From Spisula solida (lineage: Eukaryota > Mollusca > Bivalvia > Venerida > Mactridae), in NCBI GenBank assembly GCA_947247005.1, contig OX365957.1, positions 9,892,817 to 9,956,816 of the forward strand: a stretch of 64,000 bases of DNA. The letters are read 5' to 3'. The notes under the pieces were generated by a model, which saw only the letters and a list, made by a program, of their open reading frames with translations, made no database searches and had not been told where the DNA came from. Each line of letters starts with the position of its first letter. Position 1 is the stretch's first letter. Shown in pieces: positions 1-10,997 of the stretch. Both the position numbers and the translations under genes were made by a program.

Positions 1-50
1 CTTGATCCAGTATACGTTGTGAAGTTGATAATAAAATGTTTATAATTTCA

Positions 51-292
51 TTACGGTTTTTCACAAATATAGTATGCCAGGAAACTACAACCGGCATCAT
101 TCATTTTCCAATCACTATTAGATCCAATTACTATGCAGTGTTCAGAGTGCTCAGCGTTAGGTTTTCCTGAGCCCCAAAATGTGGAGTTCCTTGTGATCTG
201 TTTTCCGTCCGACCATGTCCAAGCATCTTCTGCGTTATAATTAAATGCATCGGAGTTACTACCATCCACATAATAGTAATTTAGACCAAATC
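51..292 (-). CDS. C-terminal exon of a C-type lectin domain protein
   Basis: This exon encodes the carbohydrate-recognition half of a C-type lectin-like domain, about 80 residues followed by a TAA stop. Visible hallmarks are WTWSDG, a GKPN tripeptide region where the family usually has EPN or QPN, a WKMND stretch corresponding to the usual WND, and Cys in HCIVIG, AGCSF and YYICEKP. The start is set by a splice acceptor (TTACTTTTCAG) read on the minus strand at 293-303. An open frame continues upstream but matches no lectin and is stopped by TAA. The family is secreted or membrane-bound and binds glycans, often in mollusc immunity. The KPN variant makes the sugar preference uncertain. Upstream exons are not visible. 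Confidence 0.82.
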
Positions 293-302
293 CTGAAAAG
301 TA

Positions 303-618
303 ATTCGGATTCCATGACGGTTTCGTTGTTAACAAATTTAAAAACAGTCCCGCAGTGAATGGTTAGGCTTTGTGTCATTAGCGTATATTATATAAAGTCT
401 AATAATGTTCCTATTTTATCATAAATAAATAAACTTAAGCATTTTTGAATTTGTACTTTTAATTTTATAACATAACTATATTAATTAAAATAAATTGTAT
501 AAAGTTTAAAACATTGTTTATTGCTTTATGCAAAGCCAGCGGTAATCAGCATGTCGTTTGGTATTCACTGCGAGACTATTTTTAAATTTTTAAACAACGA
601 GACAGTCATGAAATCCTA
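303..618. repeat. inverted repeat just outside the lectin exon
   Basis: About 56 bp at 303-360 recurs in inverted orientation at 563-618, with roughly 48 matching positions by eye. The two arms face each other across about 200 bp of AT-rich DNA. The left arm abuts the lectin exon's acceptor. Confidence 0.6.
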
Positions 619-1060
619 AACGCCGGTCTATCAGTGAATATTACCTAAAATGTAACATAAACACGGTAAATGGTAGTTATATTCATTTCATTGTTTTGTG
701 AGGTATTTCACATCTAGACTCGATTGCAACCGTTTCCCGGTCCGATGATGCGTTAAATAGTGGAAGCATACAGGGGCCAAAAAATGCGTTTCCAACCTGT
801 TCTCTTATATATAGTAATGACCGGATGATGGGGAATTTCAAAACTCTGTATTTTGTGATATAATTTCTTAGGTCTGTGCTAAAAACAAACAATACTATTG
901 CTTTCTACCTTAATAAGCCTGCTTATGGAGTTGTAAATATTTTATTTAATTATTGGAAACTGATATGTTACTAGAAGAATTTATGTGATGTATTCAAAAT
1001 GCCAAGCCAAGCATAGTCTTTATTTACCAGTCAGCTTTCTGCTTCTGAAACATGGCAGGC
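619..1060. other. no recognisable feature
   Basis: AT-rich intergenic or intronic DNA. A 69-codon open frame on the minus strand (683-892) has no recognisable domain and is not called. Confidence 0.5.
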
Positions 1061-1066
1061 ATACGT

Positions 1067-1133
1067 GTGCCTCGACCCGGATTTGAACCCGGGTCGCCAG
1101 ATTAGACGGCAAGCGGGCTACCAACTGAGGCAC
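1067..1133 (-). pseudogene. tRNA-like relic
   Basis: Read on the minus strand, a perfect 7-bp acceptor pair (GTGCCTC with GAGGCAC) encloses a well-formed T arm with the loop TTCAAAT and a 5-bp anticodon stem. The 5' half of the D stem is missing, the total is only 67 nt, and the anticodon loop is 9 nt or lacks U33. It is a tRNA pseudogene or the tRNA-derived head of a SINE, not a working tRNA. Confidence 0.5.
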
Positions 1134-1314
1134 AAATGTAAAGATTTAAATAGTAAGGTTGGTCTTAAACACGTTTTCATAACAAATGATAATGTAAACT
1201 CATACTTCAACGATCCTGATTATGTACCAGATGAATACAAGTTGAATGTTAGTACGGCGGAAAATTGTATCAGACAGTTAAACACTTAAGATGAAGCATA
1301 CAGGGTGATCCATT

Positions 1315-2232
1315 TAGCCATTAAATCAATATCTTCAGCAGAAAACCTTCAAAAAGATCTCCAGTTTAGAAAATTGGGAAAGGGAATGGTCCATGGAATT
1401 TAACCCTGACAAATGTGAAGTTTTAAGAATCCACCGTAAACGTAACCCAATCATCTTTCCATACACCCTACATGACACAGAACTTAAAGCGACAGAACAC
1501 TCAAAATACCTTGGTGTGACCCTTAACAATAACCTGACATAGACAAATCACATACGAAACATAACAGCAAAGGCCAGTAACACACTCCGCTTCATTAAAA
1601 GGAACATCAAAACTAACTCCACACAAATTAAAGAACTGGCCTACAAGACTTACGTACGGCCCCAAATTGAGTACTGCTCAACAGTTTGGAACCCCTGGCA
1701 GAAATACCTCATACACAAAATTGAAATGATACAACGATCCGCAGCACGATACATACTTAATGATTACCACCAAACAAGCAGCGTCACAAACATGATAAAA
1801 ACACTTAACTGGAAAACACTAGAACAGAGAAGAAACCACTCAACACTTGTCATGTTCTACAAAATTAAAAACAAACTTGTATCAGTAGATCACAATCACC
1901 TCACACAGACCAGAAACCTAAATTACCTAATCCCACATTCAAGAACAGCCTATCACATGAACACCTTCTTCCCCCGATCAATCCGCCTCTGGAATAGCCT
2001 GCCACAACATGTTCAGTCTAGCCCCACATTACAGACATTTGTCAGTAGGCTAGACGAGCATCACCAATAACCCAATATCTCTTGTTTTTAATTGTACATA
2101 CTGCTCTTTTTACCTTTTAATCTATACTGATAACTCTGCACATAATATTTAAATTTAATTTCATCGTCTCCGACAGCGCCTGCCAGTAATAATCAGTATT
2201 GATTGTAGGCAGTATGAAGTTGAAGTTGAAGT
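1315..2232 (+). mobile_element. LINE 3' fragment (CR1/Jockey-like) nested in the TA element
   Basis: Only the end of ORF2 and the 3' UTR of a non-LTR retrotransposon are present. The 3' tail is a short hexamer repeat (GAAGTT)n at about 2215-2231. The insertion broke the inverted repeat of the surrounding element. Any target duplication is at most the dinucleotide TA. Confidence 0.75.
1363..2070 (+). pseudogene. LINE ORF2 C-terminal region, broken
   Basis: The reading frame carries the conserved segment after the reverse transcriptase: CEVLRIHRKR, KYLGVTL, RPQIEYCSTVW, IQRSAARY and TLNWKTLEQRR, ending RSIRLWNSLP and a TAA stop. A TAG at about 1540 interrupts it, and a frameshift near 1362 separates it from upstream residues (AENLQKDLQ). 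The same segment order occurs in the longer LINE at 3433-6466, from which it is clearly diverged. No catalytic residues remain, so the fragment is dead. Confidence 0.85.
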
Positions 2233-2948
2233 AATTCCGCACATTAGTAAATGCCTATAAATTCACTAATTCTTTACTTACACATATAAATTTGGTTGTT
2301 GGAAACGTAATAAATAAAATTTTCTGCTGAAGTGAAAAAAGTATTTGGCATTGTGCCGTCAAAGTGCCATTATGACGTCATTAATTTGGAATAATAAAAC
2401 TTTATTATGAATTGGGAAAATCTGCGATTTAAGTGAAAAGAAAACTAGAAAAGTGTGTCCAAATACACATGTGCCTCCAAGAAGGAATATTGTTGGATAT
2501 GTCCAATGAAATGAAACATTGGATTCGTTGGGAAAAGAGATCGGTTACCTAGCTACATGCAAGAGCTTCGTGTACAGAATTTAAAACTAGTGTCAGAGAA
2601 AATGGGTGGTCACATTGAACGTCTGCTTTAGATAAGGATTCAATTGTTGAATATTCGTTTTAGATCAGAACAAAACTTTCACATATACTCTGCAATTACA
2701 TGTTTTCTTTAATATGATAGCTTTAAAGATGTTGAAGTTATAAGCATTTAGTAATGTGCGGAATTAATGGATCACCCTGTATGCTTTGTTGTAATTAGAA
2801 TGCATAAGTACATGTTTATGTAATTTTGATTTGAAGAATTTGGTCATGTGCAGGACAAAACTTGATGTAGTGAACATTTCTGCTAATTTATAAATTATTA
2901 AGTTTCAGTCAGGAGACACTTGTTGATAAAATGAAGAATGAACAGATA

Positions 2949-3330
2949 CACTCAAGGACAAAAACGCAACAACCTACCTCAGTTCAACTGTTATAATTCA
3001 ACTTGTTCAAAGGATAAGATTGCATTTTGAATTTTCCAATTTTAATAGTAAAACTTAAAACTTTGTGATTTTGAGTGTCTGTCTAAATGTGTGGAAGTTC
3101 TTTTGTTATTGACTTTGCTCATGCATTTTTTTTAATTTGACATGTGATTGTGAATTGGGATATGTGTAAATATTATTGTAATTATCTTAAGAGTGACAGG
3201 AGGTTTGTTAAAGGACTTCGTAGACGAATGTCATCTCGCATATTAGAATAAATTGGGCCTATAATATCGGTACTGAAAAAAGCGATATTTGGATTTTAGT
3301 CAGGTGAGGCGTTTTTAAAGTCCTTGAGTG
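2949..3330. mobile_element. short TA-flanked inverted-repeat element
   Basis: The ends CACTCAAGGACAAAAACGC (from 2949) and its near inverse ending at 3330 (GCGTTTTTAAAGTCCTTGAGTG) are flanked by TA on both sides. The element is 382 bp, has no ORF and fits a Tc1/mariner-type MITE. Confidence 0.65.
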
Positions 3331-3432
3331 TATATAAAAGTGCATCTGTCCCAATCTCCCGAACCATCTCAAAGCTCAAACCAATTTTACACGATTTATG
3401 TTCGTTTTCTTACTGTCGATCTGGTCTTGAAT

Positions 3433-6309
3433 CCTAGTTGTAAACTGTAGATCAATAGTCGACAAAAAATTAGAATATGAAAATATGGTATCATCAACCA
3501 AGCCAGACATCATATTAGGGACTGAATCATGGCTCAAATCCAAGCACTTCGATAATGAAGTATTCAACCCTGAGCTTGGCTATACCCCATTTAGACGAGA
3601 CAGGAAACAGCAAACTGGAGGGGGGGGGTCTTTATCGCTGTCAGTAACTGTTTGATAGCGCAGGAAGAAACTAACCTTCAAACAGACTGCGAAAACCTAT
3701 GGGTTAAAATTCAACTCCAAGGATCTAAGCCATTGCTCATTGGGTGCTACTATAAGCCCAAAGAACATGACCCCTATAGTATGGAACAATTCAACAAATC
3801 ACTAAACATGGCTACACAATCGAATGCAACAGTATGGGTGGGGGGAGATTTCAACATGCCCAAAATGGATTGGCCAAATATTAAACCTGCTCACGACTGC
3901 AAACACCAATTATACTACAGGGAATTCATTAACATCCTCTACAACAACAACCTCACACAAACAGTCCTAGAGCCCACACGCGAAAACAACATCCTGGACC
4001 TATTCTTAACTAGCAATCCCTCTCTCATAAACAGAACAAGTACCATCCCAGGAATCAGTGATCATGACGCTGTCCTGGTTGAATCCAAAACATCTGCTAG
4101 ATTAAGACCGCAAAAACCCCGAAAAATTCATCTCTACAATAAAGCAGATTGGGATGGGCTTCCCACGCACATCTCCAACCTCCACACATCACTCACAAAC
4201 TCAAACAAATACGTCACTGACTCTGTAGAAGATCTTTGGCAAACGGTCACACAATCAATTGAGGAAGCGTGCAATCTCTTTATACCTTCCAAATGGTCAT
4301 CCACAAAAAACAAACTCCCCTGGATCAAAGTTGAACTTAAACGACTGTACAGAAAAAGAGACAAAGCATACAAACAGTACAAGAAAAACAAACAAAACAA
4401 ACTCAAAGAAACATACCTCACTCTCAAACATAAATGTCGCAAGGAAACAAAAATAGCATACCAAAAGTACCTTGAAGATATATTAAATGTAAACACAGAA
4501 CATGAACCAGAACAAGCACAGTCCAGGCCAAACACCAAAAAACTCTACTCACTACTTAAACACTCAAAACAAGACTCGGTTGGAATCGAAACACTCAAAA
4601 AACACAACAAACTACACACTGCAGATTCTGACAAAGCAACAATATTAAATGAACAATTCCAGTCTGTCTTTACCCCTAAATCTCCTCTTTCTCTTAAATC
4701 CCTTGCTGAATTGAAAGTGCAGGAATCCGCAGATACAGGAAGAGAGAGCTCCCAAACTACGTTTAGCCCACATGATCCCATGCCCGACATTGACATATCC
4801 GTAAATGGCGTTGAGAAACTTCTCAGGAACCTGAACCCTCACAAGGCTGCAGGGCCTGACCAAGTAAAGCCAATCATACTGAAAAATACATGTAGAGAAA
4901 TTGCCCCTATCATAACAGAAATATTCAAGAAATCTCTACAGACAAACACCCTCCCCGAGATCTGGAAAATGGCGAATGTTGCCCCAATATACAAAAAAGG
5001 CTCCAGATCAGACCCCTCTAACTATAGACCTATCTCTCTGACCTGTATCTTGTGCAAAACCCTGGAACACATTATCGCATCTAGCATAACAAAACACTTC
5101 ACTAAATCAAACCTCTTCTACGAACTTCAACATGGTTTTAGAGAAAAAAGGTCATGCCAAACACAACTCCTCATGCTCATGGATGATATCCTTCAGTCAG
5201 TAAACCTGAGAAGTCAAGTCGACCTTATACTCCTTGACTTCTCAAAAGCCTTTGATATGGTCAACCATGAAAAGTTACTCTACAAACTTCACTATTATGG
5301 AATCAGAGGAAATACTCTGAGATGGATCAAAGGCTGTCTAGATAAAAGATCACAGTCAGTAGTTGTCAATGGCTCCACATCCAGCACCATACCAGTCTCC
5401 TCAGGTGTTCCCCAGGGTTCGGTCCTAGGACCGCTTCTATTTCTCATTTACATAAATGACCTCCCTGAGTCAGTTCAATCTTCCAAAGTGCGTCTCTTTG
5501 CTGACGACACAGCTATCTATCTTGCTCTTTCTGTTGCCTCTCACTCCAGCGTACTCCAACAAGACTTAAACCGGCTCCAACAATGGGAAACAAAGTGGGA
5601 CATGAAACTTAATTCATCAAAATGCCAAGTCATCCACATCACCAAAAGAAAAACAGTCATCCCAACACAATATACACTACATAACACAATCTTAGAATCA
5701 GTAACTTCAGCAAAATACCTAGGAATTACAATATCAAATGACCTCACTTGGAACACACACATAAACAACATCACAAAGAAAGCAAATCAAACACTAGGAT
5801 TTCTCAGAAGAAACATAAAAGTACATTCAGAAAAACTAAAAGCAACAGCATACAAAACACTTGTTAGGCCCCAACTTGAGTACAGCTCCACTGTCTGGTC
5901 CCCACATACAGCTACCCTCATTGAGCAACTTGAGGCCATACAGCGTAGAGCTGCTCGTTGGACCAAGCGAGACTATAGTCGTACGTCCAGTGTCACAGAC
6001 ATGATGACTACCCTAAACTGGAGACGCCTTGACCAACGACGTATCGACCAACGACTGACTATGCTACACAACATCTTACATGACCGGGTTGCTATCCCAC
6101 GTCCAAACTGTCTCATCCCTAGCACCCGGTCCTCACGCACATCACACTCTCAGACATTCCAACAGATACATGCAAAAACAGACTACTATAAATTATCCTT
6201 CCTCCCTAGAACAATAATACACTGGAACTCCCTACCCCCTGACATCATTGACCTTCCCACACCCGAGTTCAGCACGGCTGTTAGCCGTATTGAACATGCC
6301 TCTCCCTAA
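3433..6309 (+). pseudogene. LINE ORF2: endonuclease-reverse transcriptase, frameshifted
   Basis: The 885-codon open stretch 3652-6309 carries, in order: endonuclease motifs GGDFNMPKMDW and ISDHDAV; reverse transcriptase fingers (KAAGPDQVKP, YRPISLT); motif A LLDFSKAFDMVNH; motif B SGVPQGSVLGPLLF; motif C FADDTAIY; then RRAARW and WNSLPPDI near the C-terminus. Upstream codons in another frame (about 3437-3619) continue the endonuclease: NCRSIVDKKLEYEN, PDIILGTESWL. The shift lies in a run of nine G at 3620-3628, where seven or ten would keep the frame. All RT catalytic residues are intact, but the N-terminus is missing, so it is probably inactive on its own. A sequencing error in the G run is possible. 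Confidence 0.93.
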
Positions 6310-6466
6310 ATAATACCTGCCCTGTTTTTAACCTATTTTTAACCTTTCTTCTTTCTCACATCTTTTATACTCTTATTTCTTATCCTTATTAACATTCTTT
6401 GTCAGTTTGACGCGTGTCAAAGCCTAAGTCCCCAGCAGGGGTTTGGCTATCAGGAAGATAGATAGA
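3433..6466 (+). mobile_element. 5'-truncated non-LTR retrotransposon (CR1/Jockey-like)
   Basis: The element starts inside the endonuclease domain and ends in a GATA-type tail (GAAGATAGATAGA). It is flanked by a 6-bp duplication TTGAAT (3427-3432 and 6467-6472). The paralogous block at 23955-24400 has a single TTGAAT at 24011-24016 with no insertion, so the boundaries are read directly from an empty site. Loss of the 5' end is typical of incomplete target-primed reverse transcription. Confidence 0.9.
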
Positions 6467-6595
6467 TTGAATATCAAAATAGGCGTATGTGACATGTGGC
6501 ATAATTATCTAAATAATTGTAAAAATGACATAATGTTTTGCATTTATGTATTGAATGCTTATATCACAGGAACTTGCATTTATAATTTGAAAAAA

Positions 6596-6687
6596 AAAAA
6601 AAAAAAAATTGTTTGCACTAGGCCTACTGTACTATTAAAATATAGACAGGAGTGCAATGATATTTTAATAGTACAGTAGGCCTAGTG
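6596..6687. repeat. A-run plus perfect 28-bp hairpin
   Basis: A run of A (about 20) is followed by an inverted repeat of 28 bp with no mismatches (6616-6643 and 6660-6687) around a 16-nt loop. It is absent from the paralogous block near 24280, so it is an insertion or a local palindrome. Confidence 0.85.
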
Positions 6688-7998
6688 AAAAAAATTATTA
6701 GCGCCTATTTATAAGATTCTACAGTACGCTAGTAAACACTGACCTCAATTAAACACAGCTGGAGACGCGTCTATAGAATGCTAGTATATATATTTTGTAT
6801 CTGGGTCAGTGCCTCGCTTTATGATTACATTCAGTCATAAAAGCATTTTTATTACTTGTTTGTTTCATACCAATTTAAAATTCACTACGATTTTACCAAT
6901 GTAATTTCTCCACAACCAATTCATCCGAGCAAAAAACACGTTCCAGCCAATCTAAACCCAAATCCTGATGTTCAATCCATTTTAAGAATATTTGTTCCTA
7001 GCAATTGGATGTTCTTTTATTTCATTGTATTGCGAGAAATTTTGGAATGTTTCTTGTGCGAGTTAATGTTTTTGTGCGAATAAATTTCTACGCGCTGTAA
7101 AATGACTACTAGTTTTTGAGGGTTGATAAAAATGTCAGTGTTACAGTACCTGGTTAAGCAGATGAAATTTACACAGTTTGGTTTCATAACGTTAATATTA
7201 CAGTTTAGCTACACACTCCTATTATAAGGTACTTATTTTTCACAATTTACAATATTTTGCGTTAATAAATAGTATTGATCGACGTTTCATCTATCAAATT
7301 TACCTCAAACCTTCGGCTAAATATTTCGCGTCTATCGTTAGAACAACCTCTTTCCAAGCGCTGTTGTTTACACATTCGCGCCGAGATTCGAGACCATAGT
7401 GTTTCGTCCCCTTTATGAATCGTTTGCGCTATTCGTACCCTATCCGGTTCGTTTATAGCTAGAGTTATGATAATTTCACTTAGTGTAGTTTTAGTTGTTA
7501 TTTTTTGCGCCAATTCAATCCACTATCCAACTACTTATATTCGTTTTGTTTACTACCGTCAAACATTATTGATGCAGCTGCATGATATTACCATTTACTG
7601 TTATTCTTAGTCTTTTTCATACTTTTTCTCAGCTAAAGCTAGGTAGTTCAGCCCTTCTTTATAGTTTTTTATGGGTGGATTGTCTTAATTAATGGGATCG
7701 TTAGATGAAATTTGAATGAGTCAGCTGTCATCGACATTTCTAATTAAGTTTTCACACTTATTATTCCAATACCATCTATTAAGGTAATTTTTAGTAGATT
7801 ACCAAGCTTTGCGTTATCCTCCAAGTAAAGTACTTCAGTACTTTGATTTATTTAGCTCTCATCTCTGTACAGCATATATACAATATACGAGTAAATGTCC
7901 AATTAAAGAAAAACATTGCACAAAGCCATTCTAATAAGAAGTCTATGACCTCGTTTTCAGAAAGGTCACGTGACATACGGAAACATTTTACGCATCGA

Positions 7999-8950
7999 TT
8001 TTAAGGTATTTCTATTAGGCAAGAAAATATCAGCCAAGAAAATAATATAAAACTTAAAAGAGCACTTACATCAAAACTGTCGTCCATTTTTTGTGCACAC
8101 TCCTAGACAATATTAGCAAACATATTCCCAATATAACACAATCATTCACTAGTTCAAACTATCCTTCATGTGCTCGGGAAGAAGTATGAAAGTGCTGTTT
8201 TGAGTTTCATATTTAAACTATTCATGTCGTTATATATATGAGCATGTCTCCAGCAAAACCTACTATATTTACATAATGTAATTACTGCATGTAACGAGCT
8301 TTTAAAAAAAGCTTATAAATAAGAAAAAATGACATATAAATAGATTCAATTTTAAGTCATTTATCCATATATTACTATATCCTAGCTTTAACATTTCTTA
8401 TGAATAATGTCAAAATCGTTTACTTCGTTGCTATGGTGACCAATTTAAGAAAAGTACTCTGATTGAGAAAAACGAGGAGTTAAAACAGTAGTAGTCTTTC
8501 TCTAAATGTGAACATTAACAATTTGGATGTATATTTTAAAACTTAAAACATCATTCTAAAACTTGATACTATTTTGACTAGTTTAAAATTACGTCAATAA
8601 TTGATCAAATGCTGTATTTATAAAGTACTTGTCACAACGACGTCGAATCACGTTTAAATGACGCTTGCGACGTCACGCAAAAAGGTTCTGAATAGGGCCT
8701 CAACTAAACAGCTGTAACTTCCTTAAAACTCATGATACATGTATTAACAAAATTTCTTTTGCATTTGCTTCATTATGATTACTCTTTTAGATTATAAAAA
8801 ATCTCAAAATCAATCGTTTTGTCAAAATAGCAGGTTTTCCTGGAGACTGGCTCATATGTGTGTAACATTCTTTGAAGCATGCGGACCATTTAAACTTTTC
8901 CTTTTTTTCTTGGCTGATATTTTCTTGCCAAAAAGAAATACCTTAAACGA
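7999..8950. repeat. inverted repeat enclosing a TA element
   Basis: About 45 bp at 7999-8044 (containing AAGAAAATATCAGCCAAGAA) is repeated in inverse at 8902-8950. The TA element 8239-8854 lies between the arms, giving one palindrome inside another. Confidence 0.65.
8239..8854. mobile_element. 616-bp TA-flanked inverted-repeat element, intact copy
   Basis: The ends match TGAGCCAGTCTCCAGGAAAA in inverse orientation and sit next to TA. Internal words include TTTATCCATATATTACTATA and GCAAAAAGGTTCTGAATAGGGC. A second copy at 35557-46526 is the same length once its 10.35-kb insertion is removed. There is no coding sequence. Confidence 0.8.
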
Positions 8951-9413
8951 AACGGACAAATCGGAATTGCATATTTTTTTGCGTTTTAATTTTCTGCCAT
9001 TTATGTATTGTTTTTCATATGCAATGTACCAGTTTTTATGATAGTTTTTATTATCCGTTTAAAAAAACGGGTGGTATTCACGCGCCGTAAAAACAAAAAA
9101 CACGAGATCATTGTTGCGTATATTTCGGATGATCATATAATATAGGACCGCAAATAGCCCAGCAGAGATCCACAGTTGTGCCTCATTTAGCGACATTTCG
9201 GACAGTGTCCTAATGATTGGTGCAAGAAGTTGCGATTAAGTCATGGTCATTTACAAAAAGGCATACCATTACTACGGCGCTTTCTGCTCCTTAGAATCAT
9301 AGCAGGGCCTCAGTTGATACGAAGAAGTGTAACACTTTCGGGTGCATGAGGAACGTGAATGGTAGGATTGGCGATCAAGGTTCGATTACTTATGTTTCTC
9401 GAAATGTTGCGTC
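8951..9413. other. no recognisable feature
   Basis: Unique-looking AT-rich DNA preceding the minisatellite. The open frame 8775-9041 runs through repeat DNA and is not called. Confidence 0.5.
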
Positions 9414-10230
9414 GGTAGTGAATTATGTATTAGATATGTTACAGAGATACTGGTGGTGAATTATGCATAAGATATGTTACAGAGACACGGTAGTGAATTA
9501 TGCATAATATATGTTACAGAGACACGGTAGTGAATTATGAATAAGATATGTTACAGAGACACGGTAGTGAATTATGTATTAGATATGTTACAGAGACACG
9601 GTAGTGAATTATGCATAAGATATGTTACAGAAACACGGTAGTGAATTATGCATAAGATATGTTACAGAGACACGGTAGTCAATTATGCATAATATATGTT
9701 ACAGAGACACGGTAGTGAATTATGTATTAGATATGTTACAGAGACACGGTAGTGAATTATGTATCAGATATGTTACAGAGACACGGTAGTGAATTATGCA
9801 TAGGATATGTTACAGAGACACGGTAGTGAATTATTCATACGATATGTTACAAAGACACGGTAGTGAATTATGCATAAGATATGTTACAGAGACACTGTAG
9901 TGAATTATGTATTAGATATGTTACAGAGACACGGTAGTGAATTATGCATAAGATATGTTACAGAGACACGGTAGTGAATTATGCATAAGATATGTTACAG
10001 AGACACGGTAGTGAATTATGCATAAGATATGTTACAGAGACACGGTAGTGAATTATGCATAAGATATGTTACAGAGACACGGTAGTGAATTATGCATAAG
10101 ATATGTTACAGAGACACGGTAGTGAATTATGCATTAGATATGTTACAGAGACACGGTAGTGAATTATGCATTAGATATGTTACAGAGACACGGTAGTGAA
10201 TTATGCATAAGATATGTTACAGAGACACGG
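9414..10230. repeat. 37-bp minisatellite, about 22 copies
   Basis: The unit GGTAGTGAATTATGCATAAG followed by 17 more bases (ATATGTTACAGAGACAC) is repeated head to tail, with variants at a few positions such as GTATTAG for GCATAAG. It ends abruptly at a LINE remnant. Confidence 0.95.
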
Positions 10231-10231
10231 A

Positions 10232-10739
10232 CACAAGCAATTCAGAAACTTAAGCTATGTAAACCAAAGGCATTCTGGGAATATTTCGAAAGAAGAATTC
10301 AAAATATCACAATGATATTTCTAACGACGACTTTTTAAACTATTTTTCAAATCTTGAAAATGATTTAATCACCAGTCATAACGCGGAGTCCGAATATTTC
10401 TGCGAAAATCATGACTTTGACTATGGTTCTGTAAATGATGAACGATTTGGTTTTAAGAATGGTAGTTCCACTGTTGATGCTATGTTTGCTCTAGACTCGC
10501 TGATAGATGTAGGAATTATTGATTCAAAAAATGTTTCGAATCTATTTATAGAAATGCCTTATGGTTTAACATATTTCGATCAGGATTCAATGTAAAGTTC
10601 TTAGAATAATTAATGACGCGTACAATAGTGTAAAGTCATGTGTTAAACTAAAAATATTGAGTACGTCGATAATATTTGCGCAATTGAGTTTTACTAAGAT
10701 CTGTTTTCTCATGTTCTGTCGTGAGTTTTGGCGTGAGTC
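10232..10739 (+). pseudogene. LINE reverse transcriptase relic
   Basis: Three pieces of a reverse transcriptase ORF lie in order but in shifted frames. 10232-10310 gives KPKAFWEYFERR, the linker before RT. 10311-10595 contains SNDDFLNYFSNLEND and then RFGFKNGSSTVDAMFALDSL, the RT segment with the GFxxGxST motif, ending at a stop. 10597-10739 gives VLRIINDAYNSVKSCVKL, the helix before motif B. The catalytic aspartates are deleted. It is too degraded to classify and is abutted directly by the 37-bp array. Confidence 0.7.
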
Positions 10740-10831
10740 AGAGTAACCGGTCAATTGCAAATATGAACGTAACTATAGTGTTGAGTTTTTGCCACGCACT
10801 GTTGATTTTGGACCGACACTTGTTGTCATAG

Positions 10832-10997
10832 ACTGAGCATATGTGTGCGCTCATGTGATGTGTGAAGTGTATTCGTATGATAATGGTATTGTCTGAACTA
10901 TATTATGTGTGCTAATGTAATGTTTGAAGCAAATCAGTATGTTAATGGAATGTGTAAAGTAAATCTGTATGTATATGGAATGTGTGAAGTATATTTG
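10832..10997. repeat. degenerate left edge of the 30-bp satellite
   Basis: Diverged units of the 30-bp repeat, such as GGAATGTGTGAAGTATATTT, become cleaner towards 10997. The array resumes at 11691, so the two blocks were once continuous. Confidence 0.7.

Larger units (their letters stand above)
1301..2779. mobile_element. TA-flanked inverted-repeat element split by a LINE
   Basis: The ends CAGGGTGATCCATT (1301-1314) and its inverse (2766-2779) are each flanked by TA, as in Tc1/mariner-type insertions. The left terminal repeat is interrupted after 1314 and resumes at 2233 with AATTCCGCACATTAG, which pairs with 2743-2766. Without the interruption the element is about 560 bp with terminal inverted repeats of roughly 50 bp. 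It has no transposase, so it is non-autonomous. Similarity continues for about 5 bp outside the TA on both sides, so the exact end is slightly uncertain. Confidence 0.65.
3371..7870. repeat. dispersed repeat block, copy 1 (LINE-interrupted)
   Basis: Segments 3371-3432, 6473-6790, 6870-7560 and 7680-7870 match, in order and orientation, segments of 23955-27245. Shared landmarks include TTCATCCGAGCAA, TACGCGCTGTAAAAT and CCGTTAGAACAAC. Copy 1 holds a LINE (3433-6466) and a hairpin insertion (6596-6687). It ends near the hairpin AAAGTACTTCAGTACTTT (7847-7864). The copies are substantially diverged, and frames in this block (for example 7262-7513 minus) are broken in the partner, so I regard it as non-coding. 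Confidence 0.7.

Noticed and set aside
1067..1133. Functional tRNA gene
   Set aside because: Half of the D stem is missing and the anticodon loop is abnormal despite the perfect acceptor stem.
4134..4863. Minus-strand frames of 72-134 codons
   Set aside because: They are antisense shadows of the LINE reverse transcriptase ORF.
7262..7513. 83-codon minus frame (INEPDRVRIAQTIH...)
   Set aside because: The matching stretches at 26216 and 26480 keep the DNA similarity but have stops and frame changes, so no coding constraint is evident.
9414..10230. CRISPR-like array of regular repeats
   Set aside because: Units are contiguous, with no unique spacers, and the DNA is eukaryotic. It is a minisatellite.
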